Origin: Leptospira ryugenii
GTDB taxonomy: Bacteria; Spirochaetota; Leptospiria; Leptospirales; Leptospiraceae
DNA length: 64,000 bases
Direction: 5' to 3'
NCBI RefSeq assembly: GCF_003114855.1
Contig: NZ_BFBB01000004.1
Coordinates: 186,001 to 250,000 of the forward strand
The notes below the pieces were generated by a model. It did no database searches. It was not told the DNA's origin and worked only from the letters and a program-made list of their open reading frames with translations. Position 1 is the stretch's first letter, and the number at the start of each line of letters is the position of its first letter. This document shows positions 18,131 to 29,459 of this stretch, piece by piece. A program made the translations under genes and the position numbers.

Positions 18131-19524
18131 TCAATGTTATCTTGTGGCTCAATCATCAAAAGGCTGAGCCATTTTTTACCCAAAAACCGAATCATGAAAC
18201 TGAGTCCAAGAGAAAATACCATGGCCGTGAGAGCCCACCAGCTTACGAGGGGACTCAATTGAAAATGGTTCTTTCCGAAGTATACCAAACTGGCAGTTGT
18301 CCACATCAGACAATTTGATGTCAACATCACCCATACAGTGTCTCCTGCGCCTTTTAAGATCCCACTTAAGATATTGTAGGTGGAATCAAACAAAAAGTAG
18401 AGGCAAGAAATCAAAAGCATAGACTTTGCATACGAGTAAACAGCTGATTCTTTCCCACTCACATGTTCTGAGGCAAAGATTCTGACTAAATACTCATTTG
18501 CAGAAAGGTAAGTTAAGGTAATCATACTCGCATAGACCCATCCCATAATCAAAGCGGAATAGGCAATTTGCATGGCTTTTCTCTTATTTTGTTCTCCTAA
18601 GTATTTTCCAATCTGGCCAGATACAGCTTGTGAAATTCCTAACAAGGGAATGAAACAAACCATATCCCAGTTTAAGACTATCGTTGTGGCTGCCGCTATC
18701 TCACTTGAATACGAATACATCACCATTGTGAAGAACATAAACCCCATAACATTGATCATACCTTCAATGCCTGCGGGCAGTCCATACCTCAGTAGTTTCC
18801 AAAATAGAGGAAATTCAAATCTGGGTATGATTCCAGTTCGGTATTCCGTTCTATATTTTTTAGAATAGAAAACCGTGCATAAGACAAGATTTGGAATTAA
18901 TCCAGATATAACAGTTGCTAATGCAGCACCTTCTATTCCCATTTTAGGAAACCCAAACTTTCCAAAGACGAGTAAGTAGGTCAAAGGAATATTGCAGAAT
19001 AGTGCGCCTGATGCAGACCAGGTCACAATTTTAGAATTTCCAATTCCAATGAAAAAGCTAGCAAAACTCATCCGAAAGGACATGAGCAGAATGGAGAAAG
19101 AGAGAATGGAAAAATATGCGGATTCTCTTTCCAAAAGTAAGGGATCATGGTTAAAAAATGCAAAGAGTACGGGAGCTATCTTTTTGCTTAACAAAACGAA
19201 TAACAGACCTAAAACCAAGGACAGAAAAAATCCCTGGTGTACGATCCGAATAGAATTCTCGATTTGTTTTGCTCCTCGGTATTGGCCGACAAGAGCAATG
19301 ATTTGGCCTAGTGTCCCTACGATCAAAGTGCCAAAAACATATAAACTCAAACCCCCGCTAAGTGTCGCGGCAAGGTCCTCTTTGCTAAGTTTTGCGAGGA
19401 AATAACGATCGCAAAACACCATGGCTACATCTATGGCTTGAGAGATGAAAATTGGGAAGGCGATGGGCCATAACTCCAGTACGCCCTTCGTAAGTTCCCG
19501 AAGAGAGAAAGTAAATTGTAACAT
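18127..19524 (-). CDS. MATE family efflux transporter
   Basis: A 465-residue integral membrane protein with about 12 helices. Family features are the early AFPIFISQAIDVAMVFCDRYFLA, GTLGQIIALVGQYRGAKQ and the second-half NMVFLIP-like block CFIPLLGISQAVSGQIGKYLGEQN, marking the two six-helix lobes. MATE proteins expel organic cations, drugs or metabolites against Na+ or H+. Substrate cannot be read. It is convergent with the DUF4349 gene, sharing a 4-bp double stop. Confidence 0.92.
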   Translation of the reverse strand: MLQFTFSLRELTKGVLELWPIAFPIFISQAIDVAMVFCDRYFLAKLSKEDLAATLSGGLSLYVFGTLIVGTLGQIIALVGQYRGAKQIENSIRIVHQGFFLSLVLGLLFVLLSKKIAPVLFAFFNHDPLLLERESAYFSILSFSILLMSFRMSFASFFIGIGNSKIVTWSASGALFCNIPLTYLLVFGKFGFPKMGIEGAALATVISGLIPNLVLCTVFYSKKYRTEYRTGIIPRFEFPLFWKLLRYGLPAGIEGMINVMGFMFFTMVMYSYSSEIAAATTIVLNWDMVCFIPLLGISQAVSGQIGKYLGEQNKRKAMQIAYSALIMGWVYASMITLTYLSANEYLVRIFASEHVSGKESAVYSYAKSMLLISCLYFLFDSTYNILSGILKGAGDTVWVMLTSNCLMWTTASLVYFGKNHFQLSPLVSWWALTAMVFSLGLSFMIRFLGKKWLSLLMIEPQDNID

Positions 19525-19644
19525 AAACGAATCCTTATAATGAATCTTGTGTTTGGTGAAAGAATGGATTTGTTTATATTACAGGCTCATGGGATTGTAC
19601 CGATGATTGCCAGAAAATCAAAGGCGGTTTTTTTATCAAGCAAA

Positions 19645-20577
19645 TCACCAGCTATCACTTGCGCCGCCGCCGCCAAAACTTCCGCCTCCTCCGCTGAAGC
19701 CACTATCGCCAGAAGAACTGTAGCCAGCGATACTGGTGTTAATACCACCTTCCGTATAATGCACATTATTTGTGATTTTGTCTGAAAGTATGACGATAGG
19801 TTTCCAGCGATCTCGAGTGAGTCGAACAAATATAAAGAGAATAAAATAAGTGATATTGCAAACGAGCCAGAATGTATAACCAAATAAAATCCAAGGGAAT
19901 AGTAAGAAGAATATCCAAATAAAAATGAAATGTCGGATTCCATTAACTTCTTTGTGAAAAGCAAAAAGAAAGGCAAACATTCCAAGGATTAACATGACAA
20001 ATGGACCTATTATGTACATAAAGAATCCAGCTTCTTCGGCTATCCCAGGATAAGTCTGGAAAATTTCTAACCAGCTTGGTTCGGGAGGAGATTCACCATT
20101 TTCTAGCACTTGGAATATTTCTTGCAACGCGAAGTCTATTCCTTCTTCATATCTTTGCTCTTTAAAGAATGGAATCACTCCATTGCGAAGTAGACGTTTG
20201 CAATAAACATCTGTTAATACGCCTTCGAGTCCATAACCAACTTCTATCCTAGCCTTTCGATCTTCTATAACAATGAGGAGCAAAATACCGTTATCTTCTT
20301 TGGACTGTCCCAACTTTGTTGTCTCGGCTACTTTGAGACTGTATTCTTCTAAGACTTCGCCATCCAGAGAGGGAATGATGTAGATTGCAATCTGGTCACT
20401 TCTCTCTTTTTCCCAAGCCGATAAAATTTCTTCCCAAGCCTGAATTTTTTCATTGCTTATGATCCCAACCTCATCCGTGACTCGGCTCTCAAGAGCACGG
20501 ACATCACGAGCAGACAATGAAGAATCAAAGAAAAGGGAAAAAAGGTTAAGGCAAAGTATGAGTAAAAAAGCTCTCAT
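19645..20577 (-). CDS. TPM-domain membrane protein (YgcG-like)
   Basis: A 310-residue protein: signal peptide (MRAFLLILCLNLFSLFFDSSLSA), a TPM domain (about residues 28-160), then three or four membrane helices and a glycine/serine tail GFSGGGGSFGGGGASDSW. In the TPM domain DEVGIISNEKIQAWEEIL, SDQIAIYIIPSLDG, KEDNGILLLI and EVGYGLEGVLTD are characteristic. The tail ending GGASDSW is typical. Proteins of this type are inner-membrane anchored with the TPM domain outside; some are linked to photosystem or envelope repair, but the bacterial job is unclear. It is divergent from the gene at 20625. Confidence 0.9.
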   Translation of the reverse strand: MRAFLLILCLNLFSLFFDSSLSARDVRALESRVTDEVGIISNEKIQAWEEILSAWEKERSDQIAIYIIPSLDGEVLEEYSLKVAETTKLGQSKEDNGILLLIVIEDRKARIEVGYGLEGVLTDVYCKRLLRNGVIPFFKEQRYEEGIDFALQEIFQVLENGESPPEPSWLEIFQTYPGIAEEAGFFMYIIGPFVMLILGMFAFLFAFHKEVNGIRHFIFIWIFFLLFPWILFGYTFWLVCNITYFILFIFVRLTRDRWKPIVILSDKITNNVHYTEGGINTSIAGYSSSGDSGFSGGGGSFGGGGASDSW

Positions 20578-20624
20578 ATCCTAAGCATAGTTGACAAAAG
20601 GAAGGATTAAAGGATTTTTTTGGT

Positions 20625-21797
20625 GTGAAAGTTTCATTTTTTACGGATTCATTGCAAGCCATCCCAAACTCGCTCCCTTCCGGTCTCATTATTTTTTTTG
20701 TCATCTTTTGGATCTTTATTTCCTTGCTCGGGCTTTTACTCCGAAAGCATGAGGACATACGGTACTTTGGACTGTTCTTTAGCCTCATTTCCTTTCTACC
20801 TTTTAGTTTTCTATGCTACCAATCCAATCAAGAAAAGAGTGATTTTACTTATCGATTTGAACTCGAAACCAAAAACCAACTGGTAAGAGTGGGAGATTCT
20901 GTAGAAATCCTGGACTTAGAAATTCCCTTACAAGAATTCTATGCCTACCAAATCGTCTCCACCTCTACCTCAAAAAAATCCGGTCGAAGCTATTCAGACC
21001 AAATATTTATTAAACACAATTCAGGACTGAGGTTCCCTTTAGGAATCGAAGAAACAGTTTATGAGAGTAAGGACAAAGGGAATTTTAGCCGATTTGCAAA
21101 ATTATCCAGATATCTACGCAAATACCAAAAAATCCATCAATTGCCAGTCTTAGATATGTTAGATGAACCCATGAAAGGGCTCTTGGTTCCTAGTCCCCTT
21201 CTCTCCTCCACTCCAGAGCGAAAACATAGCATCCCCAATCCACAATATCCCATCCATTGGAAGTACAAAGTCACTTTGTATCCGTTTTATTTTTTATTTT
21301 TCTTTTTCGTACCCGGTCATTTGGGTTTAGCTTTTCTCATCTTAAAGTTCAAAAGAAAGGAAACGGTTCTCTCACCAATTCTTTTCCTTTTACTCGGATA
21401 TTTGGTGTCCGGATGTATCTACTACAAGTGGGTATGGGAAAAAAAGGACCTAGGATATAAACTGGATAAATCTGAGAGTACTTTTTATTTATATGAGACA
21501 CGCAAAAACTCTCCTGACATACAAATTGCAAAGCTAGATACAAAAAATGATTTTGTTTATGAACTCGAAATACCAATGAAGCGAGTCACAGTTTTTACAA
21601 GTTCCTATTATAAATCTCTAAAACGTTTATATCGAAGTTTGCAAAGCGATACCATCGAGTCAGAAGATCCCCTGAATGTTATCCCGTCTCTATTCCAGGT
21701 GGATGAGATCCAAACTTGGGATTTTAGTGACCTTGCGATGGAAACAGTACTGCGCATTCTTGTAGACTGGAAGGAAGAAGAGCGTCTCTCATGGTGA
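20625..21797 (+). CDS. Hypothetical membrane protein
   Basis: A 390-residue protein starting with GTG 20625. There are two membrane helices near residues 20-60, a soluble region of about 150 residues with no known motif, two more helices near residues 215-265, then a second soluble region. The first soluble domain has beta-rich composition (RVGDSVEILDLEIPL, YAYQIVST). I do not recognise it. It is divergent from the TPM gene by 47 bp, so the two may share a control region, and its end overlaps the convergent zinc-ribbon gene by 9 bp. Confidence 0.65.
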   Translation: MKVSFFTDSLQAIPNSLPSGLIIFFVIFWIFISLLGLLLRKHEDIRYFGLFFSLISFLPFSFLCYQSNQEKSDFTYRFELETKNQLVRVGDSVEILDLEIPLQEFYAYQIVSTSTSKKSGRSYSDQIFIKHNSGLRFPLGIEETVYESKDKGNFSRFAKLSRYLRKYQKIHQLPVLDMLDEPMKGLLVPSPLLSSTPERKHSIPNPQYPIHWKYKVTLYPFYFLFFFFVPGHLGLAFLILKFKRKETVLSPILFLLLGYLVSGCIYYKWVWEKKDLGYKLDKSESTFYLYETRKNSPDIQIAKLDTKNDFVYELEIPMKRVTVFTSSYYKSLKRLYRSLQSDTIESEDPLNVIPSLFQVDEIQTWDFSDLAMETVLRILVDWKEEERLSW

Positions 21798-22664
21798 ATC
21801 AATCGATTGTGCCGTTGTTTCTATATCTATAGATGCGATTTCGAGATCCAGTTGGTATATTTGAATGGCGAATGGCACAGACTCGTGTTTCCTCAATCTT
21901 TCCTCTTGCAATGATTGGGAGAGGTAATAGATTGCTTTTCCTTTTTTATTTTTGCATAGAAGATGGAGCTCAACATACTTTAGATCAGTAGATCCTGTTT
22001 TGTTTGCCAGTCCTGTCACAAGCCAGTGTTCTTTTGTTTTTGTAATTTTTAATCCTTGAATCTCGGCACGATAGCTTTCTCTCTCCGCATAAACCCCGAT
22101 AGACGCCGCCTCCATTCGATAGCTGGTATAGGGTTTTGACTCCATCCATAAAGCAACAAACATTGTCTCCTCATTGGGTTTTAAAAGAGGGGCGATACCA
22201 TATCCCTCCACTGTGTGGATGATGTTTTCGGAAGTGCCGAGAAAAGATACGGTAATCGTTGGTCTTTCCACTACTTTCTCTTCTAAATTTTTGATCCGAC
22301 CAACCACAAACAGGTTTCCGATGGAATCTTGGAATGCATCCGATGTGAGGATTTGGAATTTTCGGTATGTTTCTAATTCTACGTTTTGATTCTCTGCGGG
22401 GACTGGCAGATTCTTATCTGTCTCTAGAAAGAAAACATACTTAGTCGAGATGGCAATTGGGATCAGTAGCGAAAGAGCAAAAAGGAACTGTTTTTTGAGG
22501 GAAAGAGTCTGGTTCCCCTGCACTAAAGGACTTACTTTTGGCTGTGAAAAATTTCTCGCATCAATCTTACAAAAGCAATCACCACATCTAAATCGATTTT
22601 GTGATTCTTGGTAGATATTTTTACTGCCGCAGTCAGGGCAAACATCTGGTTTCCCTTGGTTCAT
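21789..22664 (-). CDS. Zinc-ribbon protein with one membrane helix
   Basis: A 291-residue protein from ATG 22664. The N-terminus holds a zinc ribbon, CPDCGSKNIYQ then FRCGDCFCKID. A hydrophobic segment follows (about residues 55-75, FLFALSLLIPIAISTKYVFF), then an extracytoplasmic domain with VVGRIKNLEEKVVERPTITVSF and GLANKTGSTDLKYVELHLLC, which look like two FxxxG/NxT beta-sandwich repeats of the DUF3426/FxLYD type. The frame extends to TTG 22700, but a promoter-like TTGACC-17-TAAAAT overlies that extension, so ATG 22664 is preferred and may be leaderless. Exact function unknown. Confidence 0.7.
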   Translation of the reverse strand: MNQGKPDVCPDCGSKNIYQESQNRFRCGDCFCKIDARNFSQPKVSPLVQGNQTLSLKKQFLFALSLLIPIAISTKYVFFLETDKNLPVPAENQNVELETYRKFQILTSDAFQDSIGNLFVVGRIKNLEEKVVERPTITVSFLGTSENIIHTVEGYGIAPLLKPNEETMFVALWMESKPYTSYRMEAASIGVYAERESYRAEIQGLKITKTKEHWLVTGLANKTGSTDLKYVELHLLCKNKKGKAIYYLSQSLQEERLRKHESVPFAIQIYQLDLEIASIDIETTAQSIDSP

Positions 22665-22671
22665 ATCTATA

Positions 22672-22700
22672 ATTTTACATTTCTGTGCCAGAATGGTCAA
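22672..22700 (-). promoter_or_regulatory. Sigma-70-like promoter for the zinc-ribbon gene
   Basis: On the minus strand TTGACC (22700-22695), a 17-bp spacer and TAAAAT (22677-22672) form a near-consensus promoter. The expected start of transcription is 6-8 bases downstream, at or next to the ATG at 22664. Confidence 0.5.
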
Positions 22701-22776
22701 GGAGAAGATAGGAGCAATCTAGTCTTGCTGCTTGCCAGGGAAAATGGAAACGAGAGTTTACAAATCCTTGTCAGTT

Positions 22777-23412
22777 TTAATTAAAGCCTCTCATTTGCTG
22801 GAGAATTTGTGCTATATCAACACTTGCATCAAATCCACCTTTTGTTTTCTTAGATTCTACTCCTTTTGAAAATTTATCCCATAGTTCTTTTAGGATAGGA
22901 CTCGGTTCTGGTATCTCATCTCTATCTTGAATCGAATGCATATAGGCTCTCAATTGGTCAATGATCTGTTGGGTGTGTCTAGATAGAAACTGCAATATAC
23001 GACCCAAGGTTTCATTTCCCGCATAATAGGAGTAAGTGGATGCGATTCCGTAGTATTTAGATGGAATTTTTAACAAAAATTGATATGATTGTTGGTCCAG
23101 AGCAATGTTTATCATCAAATGCTCGGCGTTGTACCTGGAAGTGGTCACGATAGGTGCATTCTGTCCTATGTACAAAGAATGCTTTCGGATGAGATCATAT
23201 ATTTCCTCAGGTGACTCGACAAGAAAGGTTTGTTCGACTTGTGTCCAATATTCCGAGTCCAACCTTCGTGCCACAAGGCCAGCTAAATAGACAGAAACTT
23301 CAGGGTGTAAACTTTGCCTCCTTTGTTGGAATAGAGTCTCCATTGCCAAAAGATGCTTCGGATATGTAGAAGACCACTGTCCTTTCGGATAGAAGGGAGA
23401 TTGTCGTTCCAT
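22777..23412 (-). CDS. Hypothetical protein
   Basis: A 211-residue soluble-looking protein, no signal peptide and no membrane helix. It is rich in Gln, Tyr and Ser, with a mostly helical pattern; IYDLIRKHSLYIGQNAPIV and ILQFLSRHTQQIIDQLRAYM are its most regular parts. I recognise no family. It starts at ATG 23412, divergent from katG across 174 bp that contain the TCTAA repeats, so it could share control with katG. Confidence 0.65.
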   Translation of the reverse strand: MERQSPFYPKGQWSSTYPKHLLAMETLFQQRRQSLHPEVSVYLAGLVARRLDSEYWTQVEQTFLVESPEEIYDLIRKHSLYIGQNAPIVTTSRYNAEHLMINIALDQQSYQFLLKIPSKYYGIASTYSYYAGNETLGRILQFLSRHTQQIIDQLRAYMHSIQDRDEIPEPSPILKELWDKFSKGVESKKTKGGFDASVDIAQILQQMRGFN

Positions 23413-23518
23413 AAACCACCTACCAAATCTGGGAAGAGTATCGGACGAATTTCGATTTCTGCAAGTAGGTTTCTAAGGCCCACATTATGAAGGGGAAAAA
23501 TTCAAATTTTTTATACTG

Positions 23519-25800
<2,282 letters not shown>

Positions 25801-25806
25801 GAAAAG

Positions 25807-26154
25807 ATGAAACGAACTAACAGAAAAAGTTTTTTAAGAACAAGCCTCCTCTTAGGAGGAGGTTTGTTTTTCACAGGGAAAATCCTCTCTGAAATAAAAG
25901 AGAAGGCAGAGAATCCTGATACAATTCTAGACGAAAATGACCCAACACCGAACGCACTTGGGTTTCACCACGATGCATCCAAAACAGATTTTAGTTTGTA
26001 TCCGGAAAGAAGGGCAAAGACACAAAAGGACAATATATGCAAGAATTGCCAACAATACCAAAGGGTAGATGAGCGATGGGGACGCTGTTCAATTATGGGA
26101 GCCAATCTAGTCTCCCAGTCTGGATGGTGTTCTGCCTTTACCAAAAAAATGTAA
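25807..26154 (+). CDS. High-potential iron-sulfur protein (HiPIP)-like
   Basis: A 115-residue exported protein. The N-terminus NRKSFLRTSLLLGGG resembles a Tat signal with RK in place of RR. The mature part has DPTPNALGFHHDASKTD, the classic HiPIP lead-in, and four cysteines at 78, 81, 94 and 108 (C-x2-C-x12-C-x13-C), which would hold a [4Fe-4S] cluster. HiPIPs are periplasmic one-electron carriers. It begins 6 bp after katG, so the two are co-transcribed and probably both periplasmic; electron supply to the peroxidase is a natural inference but untested. Confidence 0.85.
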   Translation: MKRTNRKSFLRTSLLLGGGLFFTGKILSEIKEKAENPDTILDENDPTPNALGFHHDASKTDFSLYPERRAKTQKDNICKNCQQYQRVDERWGRCSIMGANLVSQSGWCSAFTKKM

Positions 26155-26234
26155 TCAGGTGTCTGGATTTGTTTTATGGCCCAATGGCTAGGGAATATTC
26201 TATTTCACTTAACAAATCATTGGTGGAGAATTAT

Positions 26235-27536
26235 TTAAAATTTTTGCGTATACCCTATCCCGATCCAAAACAAATGTCTTGGGATAGTTTGGTTCTGGTA
26301 AGAATCTTTTGCCAAGATTTTGAGTGGTTCTGCTAAACCACTTTGTTGGATCGCCATATACACTAGTTCATTTTGCAAACCATAAAGCTTTGATGGATCT
26401 GCTATACGACCATCCCTTTCACTAAGATTTGAAAAAGCAAAGTTATTTTGAGAGTTTTGGAAGTATGTTCTGTTGTTGTCATACAAATCAATGTCTGGAC
26501 GGTATACATGGTTCAATGAGACAAAAAAATCCTGCCATATAAACTTCCAGTTGGTTGTTAGATCATTAAATCCTGATTTTTTGGAAGTGTTATTGTTCAA
26601 CCACTGGTATCCCAAACTGCTCATCCATTCTAAAGATATGGGTTTGTCAGAAAAGAATGTGTGAGACAATGAAAAGGATGAGTATTGATTTCCATAGCCA
26701 CCACCTACATCATAGGATGTTTGTGTAAAGGTTTGGATGGTTGGTTTTAAAGATTCACGAAGCCAGGGCAACTCCCACCAAATAAAAAATTCATTCCAGG
26801 TATATTTATTGGATCTATCATTTTTATAATACCACCAAGTTCCCACTGTGAAACTTCCAAACCTACCCGCCTCCATTTCATAGGCAAAGGTTGTAAACAA
26901 CCCGTCAGATCTTTGCATCCCATTTTTTTCTGCGTAAGGTTTAACTCGGCTTGGATCAAGTGCACATGGATTTAAAAAAGCATTGTCAGGCAAAGCTTTA
27001 TTGCATTTGTCCGTATATACATTGTTTGCTGGATCATAAAAGACAGAACTCCCCTGTGCATCTGGGCTAAAGTTTCCATTGGTCCATCGATCCTGCCATT
27101 GGTTTAGCTGCACAGGGAGTGCTCCTGGATAGGATTGTATTCGTTGGTCAGAATCTCGATCTGACCTACCTTTTAAGGCAATGTTTCCCTCGAGTTCAAA
27201 ATAAAACCCATTTGTATGGGCCACCCTTGCAACGGGTACATAGGTATACGCTTGGGCAAAACTAGAATAGGGTGTATTGTTTCTTCGTGCAAGATAGTCG
27301 CCAGTAAAGCTCTGTCCTCTCCAAATAAAATCATTCACCACCTCATGGGTAACTTCTATACTGATAGTCTCCTCTTCTTTCTCTGCCTCTTCGGAAGAAT
27401 TGATTTGGGTATCTTTTGCCTGTTTTGTGGTAATTTTCTTTGAATCTGGTTGTACCGCAGTTGGATTTTGTTTCGGTTCTGAAAATAGGCTTACGGAAAA
27501 GAAAAAAAGGAAAACTACGGTACGGAAGAAGATCAT
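26235..27536 (-). CDS. Outer-membrane beta-barrel-like protein
   Basis: A 433-residue protein from ATG 27536, which overlaps the doxX stop as ATGA. The signal MIFFRTVVFLFFFSVSLFSEP is clear. The mature sequence is rich in Trp, Tyr, Phe, Asn and Gly with alternating strands, such as YFELEGNIALKG, FGSFTVGTWWYYKN, FSLSHTFFSDKPISLEW and LFWIGIGYTQKF. It ends in an aromatic F, the usual C-terminal signature for barrel insertion. Overall this suggests a porin-like barrel, possibly TorF-like. A Lys/Glu-rich linker precedes the barrel. Coupling to doxX suggests shared use. Specific transport unknown. Confidence 0.7.
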   Translation of the reverse strand: MIFFRTVVFLFFFSVSLFSEPKQNPTAVQPDSKKITTKQAKDTQINSSEEAEKEEETISIEVTHEVVNDFIWRGQSFTGDYLARRNNTPYSSFAQAYTYVPVARVAHTNGFYFELEGNIALKGRSDRDSDQRIQSYPGALPVQLNQWQDRWTNGNFSPDAQGSSVFYDPANNVYTDKCNKALPDNAFLNPCALDPSRVKPYAEKNGMQRSDGLFTTFAYEMEAGRFGSFTVGTWWYYKNDRSNKYTWNEFFIWWELPWLRESLKPTIQTFTQTSYDVGGGYGNQYSSFSLSHTFFSDKPISLEWMSSLGYQWLNNNTSKKSGFNDLTTNWKFIWQDFFVSLNHVYRPDIDLYDNNRTYFQNSQNNFAFSNLSERDGRIADPSKLYGLQNELVYMAIQQSGLAEPLKILAKDSYQNQTIPRHLFWIGIGYTQKF

Positions 27537-27961
27537 GATTTCGTTTTGCGTTTCTCCTTTAAGTAATGCAAAGCACCAGTGGACCAAAGAGCCCATAGAA
27601 TCAAAACAGGTTGGAAAAACAAACGTATCAATCGTTTTTCATCAGTGTCCAAACCAAAGGCGCTGATGCCATTTGTATACTGAGAGATATTGCCAGGAAA
27701 GATCGCTACAAAGAATAATGCCAATAAAATTCCCACCTTAATTTGTTGTTTCACCCAAAAGAGCATAGACAGGCCAAGTGCGATTTCCACAAGTCCTGAG
27801 GATACTACCACAAAATCCATAAATGTTGGATCCGAAGGTAGCCACCTTGGTACCTGAGCTAAAAACTCCTGCCTTTGAAACGTTAGGTGGCCAATGCCTG
27901 CCAATGTCATAAAAGCACCTAATAGAATACGTAATGTTTTTTGAAAAATATTAGTTTCCAT
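27533..27961 (-). CDS. DoxX family membrane protein
   Basis: A 142-residue inner-membrane protein with four helices. LRILLGAFMTLAGIGHLTF, VVVSSGLVEIALGLSMLF and KVGILLALFFVAIFPGNISQ fit the DoxX/DUF417-like fold, where the GxxHF and glycine-rich helix segments recur. Many DoxX proteins work with oxidoreductases, but no such role can be read here. A good AGGAGAAAG precedes the start, and its stop overlaps the barrel-protein start in ATGA. A 12-bp palindrome lies 36 bp upstream of the start. Confidence 0.85.
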   Translation of the reverse strand: METNIFQKTLRILLGAFMTLAGIGHLTFQRQEFLAQVPRWLPSDPTFMDFVVVSSGLVEIALGLSMLFWVKQQIKVGILLALFFVAIFPGNISQYTNGISAFGLDTDEKRLIRLFFQPVLILWALWSTGALHYLKEKRKTKS

Positions 27962-27996
27962 ACTTTCTCCTATCTTCTTAGACAGAATGCATTGTC

Positions 27997-28008
27997 CTTA
28001 CATGTAAG
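27997..28008. promoter_or_regulatory. 12-bp palindrome upstream of doxX
   Basis: CTTACATGTAAG is a perfect 12-base palindrome in the control region of the doxX/barrel operon. It is a plausible repressor site, but no matching regulator gene can be named. The rest of the 27962-28181 gap shows no gene. Confidence 0.35.
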
Positions 28009-28181
28009 TTTTGTATTGAAGAGTATGTAAAATTTATCTAAAAATTCCCTTTCATAATTTGATTTGAAGAATAATGGAGTTTTACATTGACAAAACAAAA
28101 ACATTTGCAATCGAAGAGTGAGAGTGCAATCTGTTCTAAATTACCTTTAAATACCCATCATTTAACAGATCTTAAATTCTT

Positions 28182-28700
28182 TTATTTCATGCCAGCAAGC
28201 AACTGATCTAATTTCTGGTAGCTCATTTCCATTCCATCCGACATGCCTGAATCTAAGGCAGTCTTTCTGATATCCGCATTCGGATAACGGCAAACCAATT
28301 TCATAAGTGTACGATCGGCATCTTTTGTGAAGCTGAGCCAATTCCAAGAAGCTAGTGATTCATCGATTGCATTCTGATTGATTTGATCAGGATCAGGAAG
28401 AAAGATTTCCGTATTTACGATTTTAAACGGTGTCTCTAACTCTTTAAAAAAACCCATCATCCCAAACCTACCATTTTGCGGGTGCGACCAGATATAGAGA
28501 TAGGTGCCGCCCACACGAAGATCCACCTTGCAACGTTCAAAGACCCAGGCAGGCGGGCCTGTAAGCCACTTTTGGATGAGTTTTGCTTCTGTATGGCAAG
28601 AAAAAAGTGCATCTGGACTTGCACGGAAATGCCGTTGGAACTCAATTTCTGTCTGTCCTTTCACAGAACTTTGTAATCTTTCAATGAATGCCTTGGCCAT
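28182..28700 (-). CDS. AHSA1/SRPBCC-family protein
   Basis: A 172-residue protein of the START/Bet v1-like superfamily. EIEFQRHFRASPDALFSCHTEAK, WLTGPPAWV and DLRVGGTYLYIW are the standard AHSA1 start (the first strand, the helix, and the VGG turn). The C-terminal helix ends MSYQKLDQLLAGMK, also typical. These small hydrophobic-cavity proteins bind lipids or aromatic ligands; the substrate is unknown. The gene stands downstream of a TetR gene in the same direction, with 77 bp between. Confidence 0.85.
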   Translation of the reverse strand: MAKAFIERLQSSVKGQTEIEFQRHFRASPDALFSCHTEAKLIQKWLTGPPAWVFERCKVDLRVGGTYLYIWSHPQNGRFGMMGFFKELETPFKIVNTEIFLPDPDQINQNAIDESLASWNWLSFTKDADRTLMKLVCRYPNADIRKTALDSGMSDGMEMSYQKLDQLLAGMK

Positions 28701-28777
28701 CCTTACATCCCTTTGCTACCATTTTCAAAATGGAAACAGTGCATTGGACTCTTTAGAAGATAAGAATGACAAGCAGT

Positions 28778-29353
28778 TTATTTTTTCAATAGGATGGTAG
28801 AAACGGCGAGTAGATCGGAGATAAGCTTGGGATCATCTGTCAGGCGATAGCATTGTAAGACACCTTCGTATACCATAAAAATCTGGCGCGCCAATACATT
28901 TGTGTTTTTGTCTTTTGGAACAAGGCCTTGTGTCTGTGCTTGCTTCAAATATGTGTCTAAAGAAGAGACTGTTTTATTAACAATCGATTCGATCTCTTCT
29001 TTGATCACATTTTCTGATCTCGAAATTTGGGCGCGGAAGTTTGCCATACCACAGCCATACAATTTCTTTTGCCTTGCTTCTCTTTGGATCACTTTGGTCC
29101 AAGCAGAGATAAAATCGATAGGATCAGGGTATTTTTTCATCAATACCTTTAGTAGATCTAGATTTTCTTCCGAGTAGAGTTTTAATACCTCCCTACCCAA
29201 CTCTTCTTTTGATGGGAAGTGTTGGTACAGACTTGCCTTTACCGTGTTGGCCTCTGCAACGATTTGGTTTAAGCCCGTTTCAGCATATCCATTTTCCAGG
29301 AAAAGGCGCCTACTTGTCTCGAGAAGTCTGAAACGAGTCCCTTTTTTTTCCAT
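28778..29353 (-). CDS. TetR family repressor of the nitroreductase divergon
   Basis: A 191-residue TetR protein. Its HTH is LLETSRRLFLENGYAETGLNQIV then VKASLYQHFPSKEELG, with the YQHFxxKEEL recognition pattern. The C-terminal part has YGCGMANFRAQIS, a Cys-containing segment that recurs in regulators of the AcuR/NemR type, some of which sense reactive electrophiles. A GGAG ribosome site precedes the ATG. It is divergent from a nitroreductase gene, with two near-identical palindromes in the 106-bp gap, so it most likely represses both genes. Confidence 0.9.
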   Translation of the reverse strand: MEKKGTRFRLLETSRRLFLENGYAETGLNQIVAEANTVKASLYQHFPSKEELGREVLKLYSEENLDLLKVLMKKYPDPIDFISAWTKVIQREARQKKLYGCGMANFRAQISRSENVIKEEIESIVNKTVSSLDTYLKQAQTQGLVPKDKNTNVLARQIFMVYEGVLQCYRLTDDPKLISDLLAVSTILLKK

Positions 29354-29398
29354 ATCTCATTCTCCAGGAAATTCCAAAGGAAAAAAATCACAAGAAAT

Positions 29399-29418
29399 AT
29401 ACATACCAGTCAGTATGT
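29399..29418. promoter_or_regulatory. TetR operator copy 1
   Basis: ATACATACCAGTCAGTATGT carries inverted arms ACATAC and GTATGT around CAGTCA. It is nearly the same as the second copy 37 bp away, both in the gap between the TetR gene and the nitroreductase. Confidence 0.65.
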
Positions 29419-29435
29419 TTTTTTCTTGCAAAATT

Positions 29436-29457
29436 ATACATACCAGTCGGTATGTAT
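29436..29457. promoter_or_regulatory. TetR operator copy 2, abutting the nitroreductase start
   Basis: ATACATACC - AGTC - GGTATGTAT has perfect 9-bp arms around a 4-bp centre. It ends two bases before the ATG at 29460, leaving no room for a ribosome site. This suggests a leaderless message or direct blocking of transcription start. Confidence 0.75.
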
Positions 29458-29459
29458 TT

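Noticed and set aside
29244..29459. Upstream extension of the nitroreductase frame
   Set aside because: It runs antisense through the TetR gene and the operators and has no family sequence.
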